A stretch of DNA of 37,296 nucleotides from JBEKTY01 sp049515555 (GCA_049515555.1 JBEKTY010000074.1:1-37296); one strand, 5' to 3'. Positions 1 to 8,176 are shown, counted from the stretch's first letter. Numbers and translations are program-made. Notes: a model not told the origin generated them from the sequence alone.

Positions 1-489
1 CGGCTGAGCATCGCCAACTACCGCACGATGATCGCCAGCGCCCGGCAGCGGGCGGCGATCCTGGGCGAGCGGCCGGCCGTGCCGCGGATCAGCGACCTGG
101 CCCATCTGTACTCCTCCTCGCTGGGGAAGCTGGAGCTGGACCTGATGAGCAGCCACCAGATGTCCGAGCGACAGGTGCTGGAGGCCATCATGGCCGAGGC
201 CGTCCGCGGCGTGTTCGAGGAGTACGTCGATCGGCACGGGCTGGCCGAGATCGGCGAGGTGTTTTCCCGCGGCGTGAAGATCGAGGTGGGCGACCTGCTG
301 CCCTCGGCGGCCTATGCCGAGCGGCTGAAGCGCGTGCCGCCGGCCTGGGAGAAGGCCTTCGAGGTGAGCGCCTCGAGCGAGCCGGCCATCCGCGCCGCCT
401 GCGTCGAGTTCGTCCTGGCCGGCCTGTACGCTACCGACCGCATCTCCCGCTCGCAACAACATGGACAAATCATGTACGAGATCCCGTAA
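1..489 (+). CDS. C-terminal part of a MoxR / magnesium-chelatase-I-like AAA+ ATPase (5' end outside window)
   Basis: The frame is open from base 1 and stops at 487-489, so about 162 C-terminal residues are visible. The sequence (SIANYRTMIASARQRA, then RISDLAHLYSSSLGKLELDL) resembles the C-terminal lid region of the sigma-54-interacting / Mg-chelatase subunit I-like ATPases. Walker motifs would lie upstream and cannot be seen. Such ATPases typically pair with a VWA-domain protein that acts as metal-dependent adaptor, and a VWA gene follows 152 bp downstream on the same strand, which supports the call. The substrate of this type of pair is unknown to me. An ATG at 28 is internal to the frame, not the start. 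Confidence 0.7.
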   Translation, partial: RLSIANYRTMIASARQRAAILGERPAVPRISDLAHLYSSSLGKLELDLMSSHQMSERQVLEAIMAEAVRGVFEEYVDRHGLAEIGEVFSRGVKIEVGDLLPSAAYAERLKRVPPAWEKAFEVSASSEPAIRAACVEFVLAGLYATDRISRSQQHGQIMYEIP

Positions 490-553
490 AGGAAGCAGAG
501 CGGCCGGCAGCAAACCCTGGCGCCCCACTGAACACTGAAAACTGAACACAGAA

Positions 554-637
554 ATCTCAGATCTCAAATCCGAAGTCCGAAGCCCGAAGCCCGAAGCCCC
601 AAGCCCGAAGCCCCAAGCCCCAAGACCCAAGTCTTAA
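554..637. repeat. Drifting heptamer array upstream of the VWA gene (12 units)
   Basis: Twelve consecutive 7-bp units in perfect register drift stepwise from ATCTCAG through ATCCGAA to GCCCGAA and GCCCCAA, each unit mostly one or two bases from its neighbour. The array ends four bases before the ATG at 642, so there is no Shine-Dalgarno sequence in the usual place. The preceding 530-553 stretch is also quasi-repetitive (ACTGAACACTGAAAACTGAA-like). In the sense of the downstream gene the array is C-rich. Confidence 0.85.
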
Positions 638-641
638 CCGC

Positions 642-2342
642 ATGGCGTTTTCTCGCCGCCTGGGCGGCATTATTCACACGTACCAGCGGTACGACCCGAA
701 GAACTTTCCCAGCCCCACGCGGCCCCCGCCGGACGTGGTCTCGGGGGCCATGGAACATCTGCTGGCCTACGGCTCGCTAAGGGAGCTGAGCGAGGAGGAG
801 TTGGCCCGCGCCGTTACGCTCGATCCCAGCCAGATCGCCGGCCTGGGCCCCAGTCTGGAGGCCCTGCTGGAAATGCTCCGCGAGCGGAAGCGGAAGATCC
901 TCGAGACTTACGAGACCACTCGGGTGCGACGGGAGGCGGCCCGGCGGTTCCACGAGCTGGCCGGCCAGATGCGGCCCCCGCCGAAGCTGGAGCGGACCTT
1001 CCGCAAGGCCGTCGCCGAGGAGCAGCTCTACGACCTGGAGCGGCTGTGGTACCGCCTGGGCGACGAGCGCAGCGTGCTGGCCCGGCAGTTGGTGCAACTG
1101 GTCGACCGGCTGGGCGACAAGTACCAGGTCGACGAATTGGCCGGCAAGTATGCGTTCACCGGCCGCACTCCGCTGACGATCCCGCAGGCCCTCCAGGTCA
1201 AGCAGGAACTGGAGGAGATCGACCGGCTGTTGGCGCAGTTGGAAGAGGCGGCCAAGACGGCGCAGATCGGCCTGATCGACCTGGGGGCCCTGGCCGAGTA
1301 CGCCCCCGCCGGCGACGTCGAGAAACTCAGCGAGCTGGGCCGGCTGGTCGAGCAGTATCTGCACGATCTGGCCGAGCAGCAGGGCCTGGAGCGCTCGAAG
1401 CGCGGCTACCGGCTCACGCCCAAGGCCTACCGCCTGTTCCAGCATCGGCTGCTGGAGCGGATCTTCAGCGATTTGCAGGCCGCGCGGACCGGCCGGCACG
1501 CGGGGCCCGTGGTGGGCGAAGGGGCGGTCGAGATGCACCAGACCAAGCCCTACGAGTTCGGCGACTCGCTGGCCAACATGGACCTGTGCGGCTCGCTGGT
1601 AAACGCGCTGGTGCGGGCCGGGCCGGGGCTGCCCGTGCCCCTTCAGGCCCGCGACATCCTGGTGCACCGCACCCGCAACACGCCCAAGTGCGCCACGGCC
1701 GTGCTCCTGGACATGAGCGGCTCGATGCGCTACGACGGCCTGTACATCAGCGTTAAGCGGCTGGGCCTGGCCCTGGACGGCCTGGTGCGCCGCGAGTACC
1801 CCGGCGACTGGCTGCGCTTCATCGAGGTCTACACCTTCGCCAAGCTCCGCGAGCCGGGCCAGTTGGCCACGCTCATGCCCAAGCCCGTTACGATCTTCGA
1901 TTCCGTCGTGCGGCTGCGGGCCGACATGGCCGACCAGCGGATCAGTGAATTGCAGATCCCGCCGCACTTCACCAACATCCAGCACGGCCTACAGGTGGCG
2001 CGGCAACTGCTGGCCGGCCAGGACACGCCCAATCGGCAGATCATCCTGATTACCGACGGCCTGCCCACGGCGCATTTCGAGGGCCAGGAGCTGTACCTGC
2101 TGTATCCGCCCGACGCGCGGACCGAGGAGGCCACGATCCGCGAGGGCCGGCTGTGCCGCCGCGAGGGCATCGCCATCAATACCTTCCTGCTGCAAAGCGC
2201 ATGGCAGTCGAGCGAGGACGTGCAGTTCGCCCGCCGGCTGTCCGAATGCACCGCCGGGCGGGTCTTCTTCACCGCCGGCAAGGACCTGGACCGCTACGTG
2301 CTGTGGGACTACCTCCGCCGCCGCCGGGAAATTATTGCGTGA
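642..2342 (+). CDS. VWA-domain protein (CoxE / Mg-chelatase-D-like partner of the upstream ATPase)
   Basis: The protein has 566 aa. The N-terminal ~340 residues are mostly charged and helical with no recognised fold. A von Willebrand A domain follows, with a clear MIDAS motif D357-M-S-G-S361 (in VLLDMSGSMRYDG) and the later LITDGLPT segment. This matches the family of VWA proteins that sit beside MoxR or chelatase-like AAA+ ATPases, where the MIDAS metal binds a target and the ATPase remodels it. The start is the first ATG in frame, directly after the heptamer array, with no visible ribosome-binding site. The stop is followed within about 12 bp by a G-rich short-repeat array. The specific target is unknown. 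Confidence 0.8.
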   Translation: MAFSRRLGGIIHTYQRYDPKNFPSPTRPPPDVVSGAMEHLLAYGSLRELSEEELARAVTLDPSQIAGLGPSLEALLEMLRERKRKILETYETTRVRREAARRFHELAGQMRPPPKLERTFRKAVAEEQLYDLERLWYRLGDERSVLARQLVQLVDRLGDKYQVDELAGKYAFTGRTPLTIPQALQVKQELEEIDRLLAQLEEAAKTAQIGLIDLGALAEYAPAGDVEKLSELGRLVEQYLHDLAEQQGLERSKRGYRLTPKAYRLFQHRLLERIFSDLQAARTGRHAGPVVGEGAVEMHQTKPYEFGDSLANMDLCGSLVNALVRAGPGLPVPLQARDILVHRTRNTPKCATAVLLDMSGSMRYDGLYISVKRLGLALDGLVRREYPGDWLRFIEVYTFAKLREPGQLATLMPKPVTIFDSVVRLRADMADQRISELQIPPHFTNIQHGLQVARQLLAGQDTPNRQIILITDGLPTAHFEGQELYLLYPPDARTEEATIREGRLCRREGIAINTFLLQSAWQSSEDVQFARRLSECTAGRVFFTAGKDLDRYVLWDYLRRRREIIA

Positions 2343-2353
2343 GGGAAGGAGAA

Positions 2354-2567
2354 GGGGATTAGGGATTGGGGATTGGGGATTGGGGCGGAGGGTGGAGGGC
2401 GGGGGAATGACGCGGAGACACGGGGACACGGGGACGCGGAGACGCGGGGACGCGGGGACTATCCCCGTGTCGCTCGTCGGCTCTCTCTAACTCCTCGCCC
2501 CTCGCCCCTCGTCCCTCGCCCCTCGCCCCTCGCCCCTCGCCCCTCGCCCCTAATCCCTAATCCCTAT
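2354..2567. repeat. Three short-period arrays downstream of the VWA gene
   Basis: From 2354 to 2385 there are GGGGATT/AGGGATT heptamers. From about 2413 to 2459 an octamer-period array (GGGACACG, GAGACGCG variants) follows. From about 2493 to 2567 there are CTCGCCC heptamers that change into CTAATCC units. The head is G-rich and the tail C-rich, and the head and the last tail units are complementary (GGGATTA against TAATCCC), so the block could fold back on itself. Open frames across this block (for example 2373-2852) are products of the repeats. Confidence 0.8.
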
Positions 2568-2615
2568 TTTCCCCCTCTGAAGACAAAGATCACCTCCGCG
2601 GTGAACATTCCCTGT

Positions 2616-2744
2616 GTGCAACACTTTGACGGGACCTTTGAGAGGCTCCGGTGTTGCACAAGTCGGCAACTCGTTTGCCGGCTACCGTTAGCGATTTTGC
2701 CCATCGTGCGTAAGTTCATACAACTTGTAAGGTACGTGTTGCAC
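2616..2744. promoter_or_regulatory. Three copies of the 9-mer GTGTTGCAC
   Basis: GTGTTGCAC occurs directly at 2651-2659 and 2736-2744, and as its exact reverse complement at 2616-2624. The surrounding 2570-2850 stretch is AT-richer than the rest. Repeated 9-mers in mixed orientation could be protein-binding sites, but there is no gene start nearby for them to control, so this may be a remnant of something lost. Confidence 0.25.
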
Positions 2745-2971
2745 ATGGTTTTTCCTTGGTCCCAAAACGGCCTGCCGGGCGTTCCAAAGGTGGGGGAAAT
2801 TTCGGGCTTTCTAAGCGCATCGCCCGGGAAATACGATACATCAGTGAACTAGTGAACATTCAACCACTTTTCCCGCGGCACGCGCCAAACCCGGCGTGCA
2901 CATAGGTTTTTTTGCCGTTGGTGGGGCGGGGCGACCCATCTTGCCAGAGCAACCGGCATGCCAGTTCCGCC

Positions 2972-3015
2972 GGGGACTGTCCCAATTTTCGTCCGACGAA
3001 AATGGGACTGTCCCC
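2972..3015. repeat. GGGGACTGTCCC-type inverted repeat
   Basis: Two arms with the GGGGACTGTCCC core and an ATTTTCGTC extension meet head to head around GTCCGAC; one base is inserted in the left arm. This resembles the ends of REP-type elements mobilised by Y1 (RAYT/IS200-like) transposases, which is inference. A degenerate relative lies at about 3378-3427. Confidence 0.6.
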
Positions 3016-3074
3016 TTCAGGGCGGAAGGGGGAAGGCGGAAGGCGGAGGGACGGAGGCCGCCCGTCACTGTAGG

Positions 3075-3271
3075 CATCACGCTCCGCGTGATGCAAGGTC
3101 CTCTCGCGGAGCGAGAGGAATACGGGCGGCGGCATACGCCTCGCGTCCCACCTTCTTAAACGCGACTACGAATTGTCAAAGAGCAAGGCCGGCAATGTAG
3201 CACGCCACACTCCGTGTGCCGCAACGTAGCCCGCACACGCCGTGTGCGGAAAACGGCACACGGCGTGTGCC
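3075..3271. repeat. Cluster of five palindromes with three-base loops
   Basis: Perfect stems around three-base centres: CATCACGC (3075-3093), CCTCTCGC (3100-3118), CACAC (3206-3218), CCGCACAC (3231-3249) and GGCACAC (3255-3271). The second is part of a 25-bp sequence, 3100-3124, that recurs identically as the right arm of the element between fliR and flhB (7314-7338), so it belongs to a dispersed family. Confidence 0.7.
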
Positions 3272-3643
3272 GGATACATTGGGCGGCAGGCGAGATTATA
3301 ACACATAAATGTACAGATGTCTAGATCAGGACGTGCGTGAATTTTTGTGGGACGGGGGGGAGGCGGGGCCGGCGGGGAATTTTCGTCCGCCCGTCCGCCG
3401 CGGACAGGCCGAAAATGGGGCTGTCCCCTCTGGCTGGAGAACCGGGGGCCAGGACCGGGGCCATGGGACCCGCCGCTCAGAATGCCCGCGGTCTACCCGG
3501 CGGCCCTCTTCGCCGACCAGCCCAACCGGGGCGAGTAATGCTGCCCGGCGCCCGGTAGGCCATCCAGCGGCGGCGGTGGTGGCTGGGAACCCGTACGGCA
3601 GTCGCGGGTCGATGAACCTTCGTCTGGGATGCCCCGTAGCTGA

Positions 3644-4300
3644 TTACTCTGTGGCGTCGCTGCCGTCCGACTCGGTTGCACGACGGATTTCTTCCATCAT
3701 TAGCCGGGCGCGACGGTATGAGTATAGGACGAAGGATGTTTGCCCCCCTTGGGAATTCGCACGCATTTCAACCGTTTGCGCTCCTGGTGGGAGCGTGTTG
3801 CCCTCCGCAAACCAAGCCTTGAGCCTCTCCAGTACGGCATCCCCATCATCGAACATCGGTGGTATTTCCGAAGGCGTTCGGGATTCTGCGTGTAAGATCA
3901 CATCGCATTCCTCAAACTCCATTGCAACCTCGACCAACGCGCGCTGTGGCTTCCGCCTTGCGGTTCCCCTCATTGCCTGTTTCACCGCGTCCCAGATATC
4001 TTTGCCTATGGCGTGCAAGAACCCAGCGCCGATGCCAGCCCCGATTGCACCGAGGACAATGAGAACAATCTCGAATGACTCCCCGGAATGGGCCCCCGAT
4101 GAGGTTCCGCCGATCTGTATGCGACCGACGCGTCCGCGGAGCAACTCCGTCAGTTCCGCAAGTACCGCTTCCCGCTCGAAGAGCGGCATAATCCATCGTG
4201 CCTTGCTGTAGCCGGGCGGATCGTCGAACGTCGTTCCCTGCCGTTCGGAAGGGCCGAGAATCCGTAGTGCCCCGGAATCCATATTACCTTCAAACGCCAT
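3644..4300 (-). CDS. Hypothetical small membrane protein, second gene of the DUF2806 unit
   Basis: The protein has 218 aa and I do not recognise the family. Residues ~1-75 look soluble, including a LAELTELL helix. Residues ~76-98 form one glycine-rich hydrophobic segment (IVLGAIGAGIGAGFL) followed by an amphipathic stretch (GKDIWDAVKQAM), then ~110 polar residues with acidic patches. The ATG at 4300 is preceded by AGGAG about ten bases upstream, a good ribosome-binding site. It lies 37 bp downstream of the DUF2806 gene on the same strand, so the two are probably co-transcribed. GC is visibly lower than in the flagellar genes, suggesting acquisition. The single helix followed by an amphipathic segment would fit a membrane anchor or a membrane-acting effector; that is only a guess. 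Confidence 0.6.
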   Translation of the reverse strand: MAFEGNMDSGALRILGPSERQGTTFDDPPGYSKARWIMPLFEREAVLAELTELLRGRVGRIQIGGTSSGAHSGESFEIVLIVLGAIGAGIGAGFLHAIGKDIWDAVKQAMRGTARRKPQRALVEVAMEFEECDVILHAESRTPSEIPPMFDDGDAVLERLKAWFAEGNTLPPGAQTVEMRANSQGGQTSFVLYSYRRARLMMEEIRRATESDGSDATE

Positions 4301-4337
4301 TGTTCACCGCTCCTACCTAACGGAAGCGAGTTGCGCT

Positions 4338-5291
4338 CTAGCCGCCGACTTGCTGTGGTCCGGCTTCGCTGCTTGTTTCAGTTGCAGTCTCTGGGATAAG
4401 CCCCTTTGCCTTCCAGTGTTTCGCAACAAGATCATAGAATCCGTCGATTGGAGTTGCTCCACAAAACCTGGCAAGTTCCCGCCCCGCTTTGGTCAGGATC
4501 ACCTGTCCGGTGTCAAGTAGGTTCGCCATTTTCGGCTTCATAACAAGTGCCAGCGGTCTGCCAAAGTAGAATACCATGAATCTCGCCGGCAACCCTTGTT
4601 TCCCATAAGTCTGTATGCCGTTGTAGACAATCAGGCCGAGAGTATGCAGGTGAGTGAGCACGTCGAACGTGATCCCATATTGCACGTAGATACTGGATAT
4701 ATCAAACTGATGGGCGACAGCAAAGTCCTTGGGGAACACGAGCGGAACCACGTCTCCGACCACCCAATTACAACGGCAAAGCCGCGTGAACAACTCGGCA
4801 TCACGCTTGTTCAGATCGGCGACCAGATTGATTGTTTTTCGTGAGAAATGACCGGGCTCGTTAGCTTCGCCTGCCAACACCCTTGCCCAGAGTCGTTGCA
4901 TCTCCGTGTCAGAAACGCTCCGGCATTTGTCGAAGAAACTAGTGATCCAGTCGTCCTCCACCTTCTCCGGCGACGATTGGTCTTCAAGCAGTGGTAGGGC
5001 TTCCTGAGTGATGGCTTCGATGTTTGCCTGCTTCTTCGCCTCCTCGCCAACGAAGCGGAGCATTGCTCGCCGGTGTAGGTCGGTAATCTCAATCTGCGCA
5101 TTCGCCCGGATTAGCTCGGCTTCCGCCTCCGCCTTGGCCACACGAACAATCTGAAATGGCTTGTAGATCCCCCCGATCGCATTCGATATCTTTTCGATCA
5201 GTGCGCTGGCTGGCCCTACTAACTGCCCAAGGTCAACGACCGTGACGCGGACCAGTGATTTGTCGTTCGCATCTTTGTCGCCAGTAGCCAT
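4338..5291 (-). CDS. DUF2806-type protein
   Basis: The protein has 317 aa. The N-terminus (LVGPASALIEKISNAIGGIY, then VRVAKAEAEAELI), a long charged helix, the segment DDWITSFFDKCRSVSD and MQRLWARVLAGEANEPG match my memory of the DUF2806 family, whose function is not established. The order is: beta-strand-like start, helical coiled stretch (~45-110), a conserved core (~125-175), then a C-terminal domain (~180-300) with a winged-helix-like pattern (LHTLGLIVYNGI). The ATG at 5291 has GGAGAG seven bases upstream. No transmembrane segment is seen. It is the first gene of a two-gene unit with a membrane protein. The family call is from recall and was not searched. Confidence 0.65.
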   Translation of the reverse strand: MATGDKDANDKSLVRVTVVDLGQLVGPASALIEKISNAIGGIYKPFQIVRVAKAEAEAELIRANAQIEITDLHRRAMLRFVGEEAKKQANIEAITQEALPLLEDQSSPEKVEDDWITSFFDKCRSVSDTEMQRLWARVLAGEANEPGHFSRKTINLVADLNKRDAELFTRLCRCNWVVGDVVPLVFPKDFAVAHQFDISSIYVQYGITFDVLTHLHTLGLIVYNGIQTYGKQGLPARFMVFYFGRPLALVMKPKMANLLDTGQVILTKAGRELARFCGATPIDGFYDLVAKHWKAKGLIPETATETSSEAGPQQVGG

Positions 5292-5665
5292 GACTACTCT
5301 CCGTCGGACGGTTAAACCGAACTGGCAATTAGACTAAGGACGTAGCCTACCAGCGAACCCCCACCCCTGTCCAGGCCCCCGCCCCGCCCCTCCCCGTGCC
5401 GACTTTCGACGGGATTTCCCCGCCCTATGGCGGGGCGGGAGGGGCCGGAGAAATCTGTAGACTACACCCTACCTGTGGTATTTATCAACCATTGGGTGGA
5501 TAGCGGAGGTATCGGCTCTACGTTTAGCCGCGCAATGAACTCGCGCCCCTCGGGTCGGTCACGACGCGCAATGCGCGGGACAACCCAACGGGTTACTAGA
5601 GATTTGCCGGGGGTTGGGCGAAGCGACACCCTCGGAAATCTTTGCAGGGCCGTTTAGGGCCCTTG

Positions 5666-5795
5666 TCCGCCGCAGGCGGTATTAGGCCCGGCGTTTCACG
5701 CCGGGTTGAATGCCGGGTTGAATGCCGGGTTGAATGCCGGGTTGAATGTTTGCTGACCCGTGCTAAAGCACGGGCCTAAGACCGCCTACGGCGGA
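5666..5795. repeat. Inverted-pair element with two hairpins per arm and an internal 12-bp tandem array
   Basis: The left arm (5666-5705) has a CCGCC/GGCGG hairpin, a short TATTAGG linker and a CCCGGCG/CGCCGGG hairpin. The right arm (5757-5795) is the same in inverted orientation, with CCCGTGCT/AGCACGGG as the inner hairpin. The inner stems differ in sequence but both pair perfectly, so changes have been compensated. Between the arms, 5701-5748 is exactly four copies of the 12-mer CCGGGTTGAATG, which overlaps the end of the left arm. Confidence 0.75.
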
Positions 5796-6023
5796 AATGC
5801 CCGTGAACGGGCATGCCGAGCACACCACGCATCACAAAATCTATTCCAAGGGTCGGCGCTGACCAGTTGTAAGCGGTCAGCTATCAGCGGTCAGCGATCA
5901 GCTTTGAGTTCTCGGCTCGCCACTCGCCAGTTGTCGGTTGTAAGCAAGGAGCGGAACCGCGAAGAATGCAAAATGCAAAATGCAAAATGAAGGCAGGCCG
6001 CGGAAGCCACCAGCCACTACACC

Positions 6024-6086
6024 AATCCCTAATCCCTAATCCCTAATCCCTAAGACCCAAGACCGAAGGCCCAAGACCCAAGGCCG
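6024..6086. repeat. Heptamer array abutting the flhB stop codon
   Basis: Nine 7-bp units on the + strand, four AATCCCT followed by AAGACCC, AAGACCG, AAGGCCC-type variants, run without a gap into the complement of the flhB stop codon at 6087. In the sense of flhB it is a G-rich array starting immediately after the stop. Confidence 0.85.
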
Positions 6087-7172
6087 CTACGCGGCGTTGT
6101 GCGGGAGGGGGATCTTCTTGCCCTTGAGCTGATAGACGTAGGCCAGCACCTCGGCCACGGCGGCGAACTGCTCGCGGGGGATGGGGTGGTTCAGCTCGAC
6201 CTCGCGGTACAGGGCCTGGGCCAGCGGCTTGCGCTCCAGGATGGGGATGCCGTGATCGAGGGCCAGGCTGCGGATGCGCTGGGCGACGAAGCCGGCGCCC
6301 TTGGCCACTACCAGCGGCGCGGCCATCGTTTGCGGATTGTATTGCAGGGCTATGGCCAGTTGGGTGGGGTTGGTAACCACGACGTCGGCCTTGGGCACGG
6401 CCGCCGCGATGCGGTTCATTACCAGTTGGCGCTGCACCTGTTTGCGGCGGGCCGTGACCTGCGGGTTGCCCTCCAGGTTCTTCATTTCCTCGCGGATTTC
6501 CTGGGGCGTCATGCGCAGGTCGCGCTCGAATTTCCAGCGCTGGAAGCCGTAATCGGCGGCGGCCAGGGCCACCAGGGCCAGGGCGATCTTCACGCCGGTC
6601 CACGCCAGGAGCTGCGTCAGATACAACGCGATCTCGGGCACGCCGGCGGCCGTCAGGCCCAGGATCTTCTCGCGTTCCTTGTACAAACTCAACCAGGCCA
6701 CGCCGGCGATGAGCAGCATTTTGCCGAGGCTGAACACGAGTCGGGCCAGATTGGCCAGCGAGAAGATCCGCCCCAGGCCCGCCAGCGGATCGAGCCGCGT
6801 GAGGTCGAAGGCCAGCTTCTCGGGCAGGAACAGGAAGCCCACCTGGAAGAAGTTGGCCGCCACGGCCGCCGTCATCAGCAGGCCGAAGATGGGCAGCAGA
6901 TAGCGGGCCAGGCCGAAGACGGTCCGCTGCCACTCGGCCACGACCAGCGCCGGCTCGACCGACAGCCAGGGCCGGCCGCCGAGCTGCTGCGTGAAGTATC
7001 GGGCCAGCATGTCGGCCAGGCCGCCGCCGAGCGTCAGGAGCGTCATCAGGCCCAACAGCAAGATTATCGCCGAGGCCAAGTCCTGGCTCTTCGAGACGTG
7101 CCCTTCCTCGCGGGCCTGCTGCCGGCGATGCTGGGTAGGTTCCTGGGTCCGATCGCCGTTGGTTTCGGCCAT
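6087..7172 (-). CDS. flhB: FlhB, flagellar export gate / substrate-specificity switch
   Basis: The protein has 361 aa, the usual length. The N-terminus (GDRTQEPTQHRRQQAREEGH) is the family hallmark. About four membrane segments lie at roughly 33-55, 88-110, 142-162 and 185-207. A basic linker follows (RRKQVQRQLVMNRI), then the cytoplasmic autocleavage domain. The cleavage motif reads N268-P-T-Q271 instead of the usual NPTH. N and P, between which self-cleavage occurs, are kept; the His is replaced by Gln. FlhB interacts with FlhA and FliK to switch export from rod/hook to filament proteins. The start ATG has no strong ribosome-binding site. It is the last gene of the main flagellar block. Confidence 0.95.
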   Translation of the reverse strand: MAETNGDRTQEPTQHRRQQAREEGHVSKSQDLASAIILLLGLMTLLTLGGGLADMLARYFTQQLGGRPWLSVEPALVVAEWQRTVFGLARYLLPIFGLLMTAAVAANFFQVGFLFLPEKLAFDLTRLDPLAGLGRIFSLANLARLVFSLGKMLLIAGVAWLSLYKEREKILGLTAAGVPEIALYLTQLLAWTGVKIALALVALAAADYGFQRWKFERDLRMTPQEIREEMKNLEGNPQVTARRKQVQRQLVMNRIAAAVPKADVVVTNPTQLAIALQYNPQTMAAPLVVAKGAGFVAQRIRSLALDHGIPILERKPLAQALYREVELNHPIPREQFAAVAEVLAYVYQLKGKKIPLPHNAA

Positions 7173-7259
7173 GGATTAGTCGGCGGGGCTTGGGAGACCT
7201 TCAAAGCGGCGGTGTGGCTCGGTCGGAGACCGGCCACAACGCGTGGCGGTGTTTTCTAA

Positions 7260-7338
7260 CGTACTCCTCTCGCTCCGCGAGAGGTCCGATCAGAGACGCA
7301 ATCGAACTCCAAGCCTCTCGCGGAGCGAGAGGAATACG
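7260..7338. repeat. 79-bp REPIN-like element between fliR and flhB
   Basis: Arms at 7260-7284 and 7314-7338 are 25-bp inverted repeats with one mismatch. Each arm is itself a hairpin (CCTCTCGC/GCGAGAGG, three-base loop). The right-arm sequence is identical to 3100-3124. The architecture of two head-to-head hairpins about 80 bp long matches that of REPINs. It sits right after the fliR stop. Confidence 0.8.
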
Positions 7339-7345
7339 AAAGGGG

Positions 7346-8176
7346 CTACAAGGGACGGGCGGTTGCGCCGAGCATTTCGATCAACAGTTGCAAGGTGGGC
7401 TCGATCTGCTGCCGGAAGGCGAACAGGGCCGCGCCCAACGACAGGCCGAGCACGCCGAAGGTGATCATCGCATTCAGACCGAAGCCGAGCACCAGGACGT
7501 TCAACTGCGGGAGGGTGCGGCCGATGAGGCCCAGGACCAGGGTGGCCAGGAGCACGGCGGCGACGACGGGGATCGAGGCCCGCAGCCCGAGGTGGAAGCT
7601 CTGCGTTACCAGCATTGTGAAGGTGCGTGCCAGGGCAGGCAGCAGGGGCCCGCCCTCGGCCGGACCGGGGCCCAGCACGGCGGCGAGCATGCCGCCGGGC
7701 GGGATAGTGGCAAACGTGTCGAGCAGGCCGGCCATGACGCAGCGGTGCCCGCCGATGGCCATGAACATGGCCGTGCTGACCAGGGCCAGCAACCGGGAGA
7801 TCAGCGGCACGGGCTCGCCGCTGGTGGGGTCCAGAACGTCGGAGAGGGTCAGCCCGCCGATGCGGCTGATGAGTTCGCCGGCCATCTGGATACCGCTGAG
7901 GAAGACGGCCAGCCCCAGGCCCAGGCTGAGGCCCAAGAGCAACTCGGCGCCGACCAGCAGGGCGAAGTCGGGCAGGCCGGCGGGAAGGGCGTAAGCGGCG
8001 TGCCACTGGGTGGGCATGACGAGCACGGCCAGGGTGAAGGCGAGCAGGGCCCGAACGGTGGCCGGGGCCTCGGCCGCCCCGAACACGGGCGCCGTGACCA
8101 GCAGGCCGCTGGTGCGCGTCAGCACCAGGGTGAACAGGATCAGCTTTCCGGCGTCGAGCTGGCCGAGCCAGTCCAT
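7346..8176 (-). CDS. fliR: FliR, flagellar export gate protein
   Basis: The protein has 276 aa. It is an integral membrane protein with about six hydrophobic segments; the N-terminus (MDWLGQLDAGKLILFTLVLT) and the IPVVAAVLLATLVLGLIGRTLPQLNVLVLG stretch, seen in parts, are typical of FliR/SpaR. It joins FliP and FliQ in the export-gate core. I chose the ATG at 8176 (MDWLG) with AAAAGG eight bases upstream. A longer in-frame reading to 8266 would take its first 30 residues from the palindromic element 8214-8290, which is not plausible as protein. Confidence 0.93.
   Translation of the reverse strand: MDWLGQLDAGKLILFTLVLTRTSGLLVTAPVFGAAEAPATVRALLAFTLAVLVMPTQWHAAYALPAGLPDFALLVGAELLLGLSLGLGLAVFLSGIQMAGELISRIGGLTLSDVLDPTSGEPVPLISRLLALVSTAMFMAIGGHRCVMAGLLDTFATIPPGGMLAAVLGPGPAEGGPLLPALARTFTMLVTQSFHLGLRASIPVVAAVLLATLVLGLIGRTLPQLNVLVLGFGLNAMITFGVLGLSLGAALFAFRQQIEPTLQLLIEMLGATARPL

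Larger units (their letters stand above)
2568..3643. other. Gene-free convergent intergenic region rich in palindromes
   Basis: No open frame here looks like a protein. The region lies between two gene 3' ends, so no promoter is required. It contains a 9-bp motif repeated three times (2616-2744), a GGGGACTGTCCC-type inverted repeat (2972-3015) with a degenerate relative around 3378-3427, and a series of stem plus 3-nt-loop palindromes at 3075-3093, 3100-3118, 3206-3218, 3231-3249 and 3255-3271. The rest (3272-3643) shows nothing I recognise. Confidence 0.6.
5292..6086. other. Gene-free region with repeats between the DUF2806 unit and flhB
   Basis: The right part (5292-5420) would contain the promoter of the DUF2806 unit, but no convincing -35/-10 pair was found. 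5421-5660 shows nothing recognised; an open frame there (5427-5657) has no protein-like features. 5666-5795 is a double-hairpin element. 5870-5990 contains quasi-heptamers (GGTCAGC/ATCAGCG and three TGCAAAA units), and 6024-6086 is a heptamer array that abuts the flhB stop codon. Confidence 0.6.

Noticed and set aside
777..1985. 402-aa open frame on the minus strand opposite the VWA gene
   Set aside because: Composition-driven antisense frame; the + strand protein has a clear MIDAS motif.
2373..2852. 159-aa frame after the VWA gene
   Set aside because: Half of it is translated short-period repeats (repeating PRPSPLA-like units).
3309..4211. 300-aa open frame on the + strand
   Set aside because: Antisense to the 218-aa protein with a good ribosome-binding site; its own sequence is low-complexity Ser/Arg-rich.
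5427..5657. 76-aa frame in the flhB-proximal intergenic region
   Set aside because: No ribosome-binding site, no recognisable protein features, and no partner genes.
7268..7332. Rho-independent terminators at the palindromes between export genes
   Set aside because: Stems are strong but no run of T follows on the transcribed strand, and they lie inside an apparent operon.
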